DNA of 64,000 nt from Eikenella longinqua (lineage in GTDB: Bacteria; Pseudomonadota; Gammaproteobacteria; Burkholderiales; Neisseriaceae), in assembly GCF_001648355.1 (NCBI RefSeq), contig NZ_LXSL01000013.1:62001-126000 (forward strand), given 5' to 3'. Position 1 is the stretch's first letter. Each line of letters opens with the position of its first letter. The position numbers and the translations under genes were made by a program. Shown piece by piece: positions 63,492 through 64,000 of this stretch. Below the pieces are notes generated by a model. It did no database searches. It was given only the letters and a program-made list of their open reading frames with translations, and was not told where the DNA came from.

Positions 63492-63573
63492 GGCGGGCTC
63501 CTCGGCGGGGCGGCGGGCAAAACGCCCGCCTGCGCTTGATGGGGCAGGGCGGGCGGTGTATCAATGCGGCTGG

Positions 63574-63891
63574 TTAGCGGCGGTTGAGCAGCACGCCCAC
63601 CACCAAGCCGGCCAGCGCGGCAAAGCCCATGGCGTAATACGGTTTTTCCTGCACCAGTTCGTCGGCCTGGCGCGCGGTTTGTTTCACGCGGTCTACGGCC
63701 ACGTCTTCAAACTCGCCCAGCTTGCGTTGGGCGGCCTGCAATTTGCGTTGCAGCTTGCCGCGCAGCGCTTGGGCTTCTTCGCTGCCGTATTCGGCGCCGG
63801 CCTGGTAGAGCTCTTCCACGTTGTCCAGCACGTCGCGCACTTCTTTCATCAGCTCTTCTTTTTGCTGCTCGAAATCTTTCTCTTTGCTCAT
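63574..63891 (-). CDS. DUF883 (YqjD/ElaB family) ribosome-tethering-type protein
   Basis: A 105-residue protein with a long charged coiled-coil (EKDFEQQKEELMKEVRDVLDNVEELYQAG..EEAQALRGKLQRKLQAAQRKLGEFEDVAVDRVKQTARQADELVQ) and a C-terminal membrane anchor (MGFAALAGLVVGVLLNRR). YqjD and ElaB in E. coli bind ribosomes to the inner membrane in stationary phase. It is the first gene of the yqjD-yqjE-yqjK-like operon. Confidence 0.88.
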   Translation of the reverse strand: MSKEKDFEQQKEELMKEVRDVLDNVEELYQAGAEYGSEEAQALRGKLQRKLQAAQRKLGEFEDVAVDRVKQTARQADELVQEKPYYAMGFAALAGLVVGVLLNRR

Positions 63892-64000
63892 GGCGGTCTC
63901 CTTAGGGTGGGTAACGGCGCGGAAGGTGTGCCGTTTGGGCTAGTATATGGGTCGGGCGGCGGGGATTGCAAGCGCGGCGGCTTGATTTTGGTTTTGCAGA

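Overview
The window looks like chromosomal DNA of an Eikenella species (Neisseriaceae), most like Eikenella corrodens. The main reason is the very frequent 12-mer AGGCTACCTGAA and its reverse complement TTCAGGTAGCCT, the Eikenella dialect of the neisserial DNA uptake sequence (DUS, here eikDUS). It occurs between nearly all genes, often as inverted pairs forming terminator hairpins, and also inside genes. The gene content also fits Neisseriaceae: MisR/MisS-like two-component system, PglL-like O-oligosaccharyltransferase, lipoyl-domain dihydrolipoyl dehydrogenase, PilW, PilU and Correia-like MITEs. No rRNA, tRNA, CRISPR array, complete insertion sequence or prophage was seen.

Layout. 1-3.2 kb: 3' part of cstA with its small YbdD-type partner, queH and a DUF2322-like gene. 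3.6-13 kb: a peptide-use block of three paralogous POT transporters (the second frameshifted at an A7 run) and two paralogous aminopeptidase P genes. 13.1-17.2 kb: ornithine decarboxylase and putrescine/ornithine antiporter (speF-potE) behind a long structured leader. 17.5-29.2 kb, mostly minus strand: mrp, zipA, a MisRS/CpxRA-type two-component system, DUF2069-pglL, tatABC, glf and a CreC-like kinase.

29.2-37.9 kb is an accessory island. It is rich in non-Eikenella uptake words (Kingella and Simonsiella-type dialects, one Neisseria core) and separates the CreC-like kinase gene from the CreB-like regulator gene. It carries an SMR efflux gene, a decayed WG-repeat gene, a LysR regulator divergent from an Old Yellow Enzyme / alpha-beta hydrolase / MIF-like tautomerase / DsbA-like operon, and a CPBP membrane protease between about 250-bp direct repeats. 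Beyond creB lies a CreD-like gene reduced to the membrane part.

38.8-64 kb is mostly housekeeping: a GNAT-glycosyltransferase fusion, lpdA, pssA, a TauE/SafE transporter, ndk, the rlmN-pilW-rodZ-ispG cluster, pdxH, hemA, a universal stress protein, pilU, gltS, the zwf-(membrane protein)-pgl-glk glucose block, pmbA, an EamA transporter and a yqjD-yqjE-yqjK-like operon. Three 104-107 bp Correia-like elements plus remnants, and a family of about 82-bp hairpin repeats bounded by eikDUS, are scattered through the intergenic regions.

How the genes work together: peptide uptake and Xaa-Pro cleavage feed amino-acid catabolism; SpeF-PotE gives acid resistance and putrescine export; Zwf, Pgl and Glk channel glucose into 6-phosphogluconate; PilW and PilU serve the type IV pilus that also imports DUS-bearing DNA; PglL may glycosylate pilin or other periplasmic proteins, and Glf makes UDP-galactofuranose. 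Functions are assigned from remembered family motifs, not from database searches.
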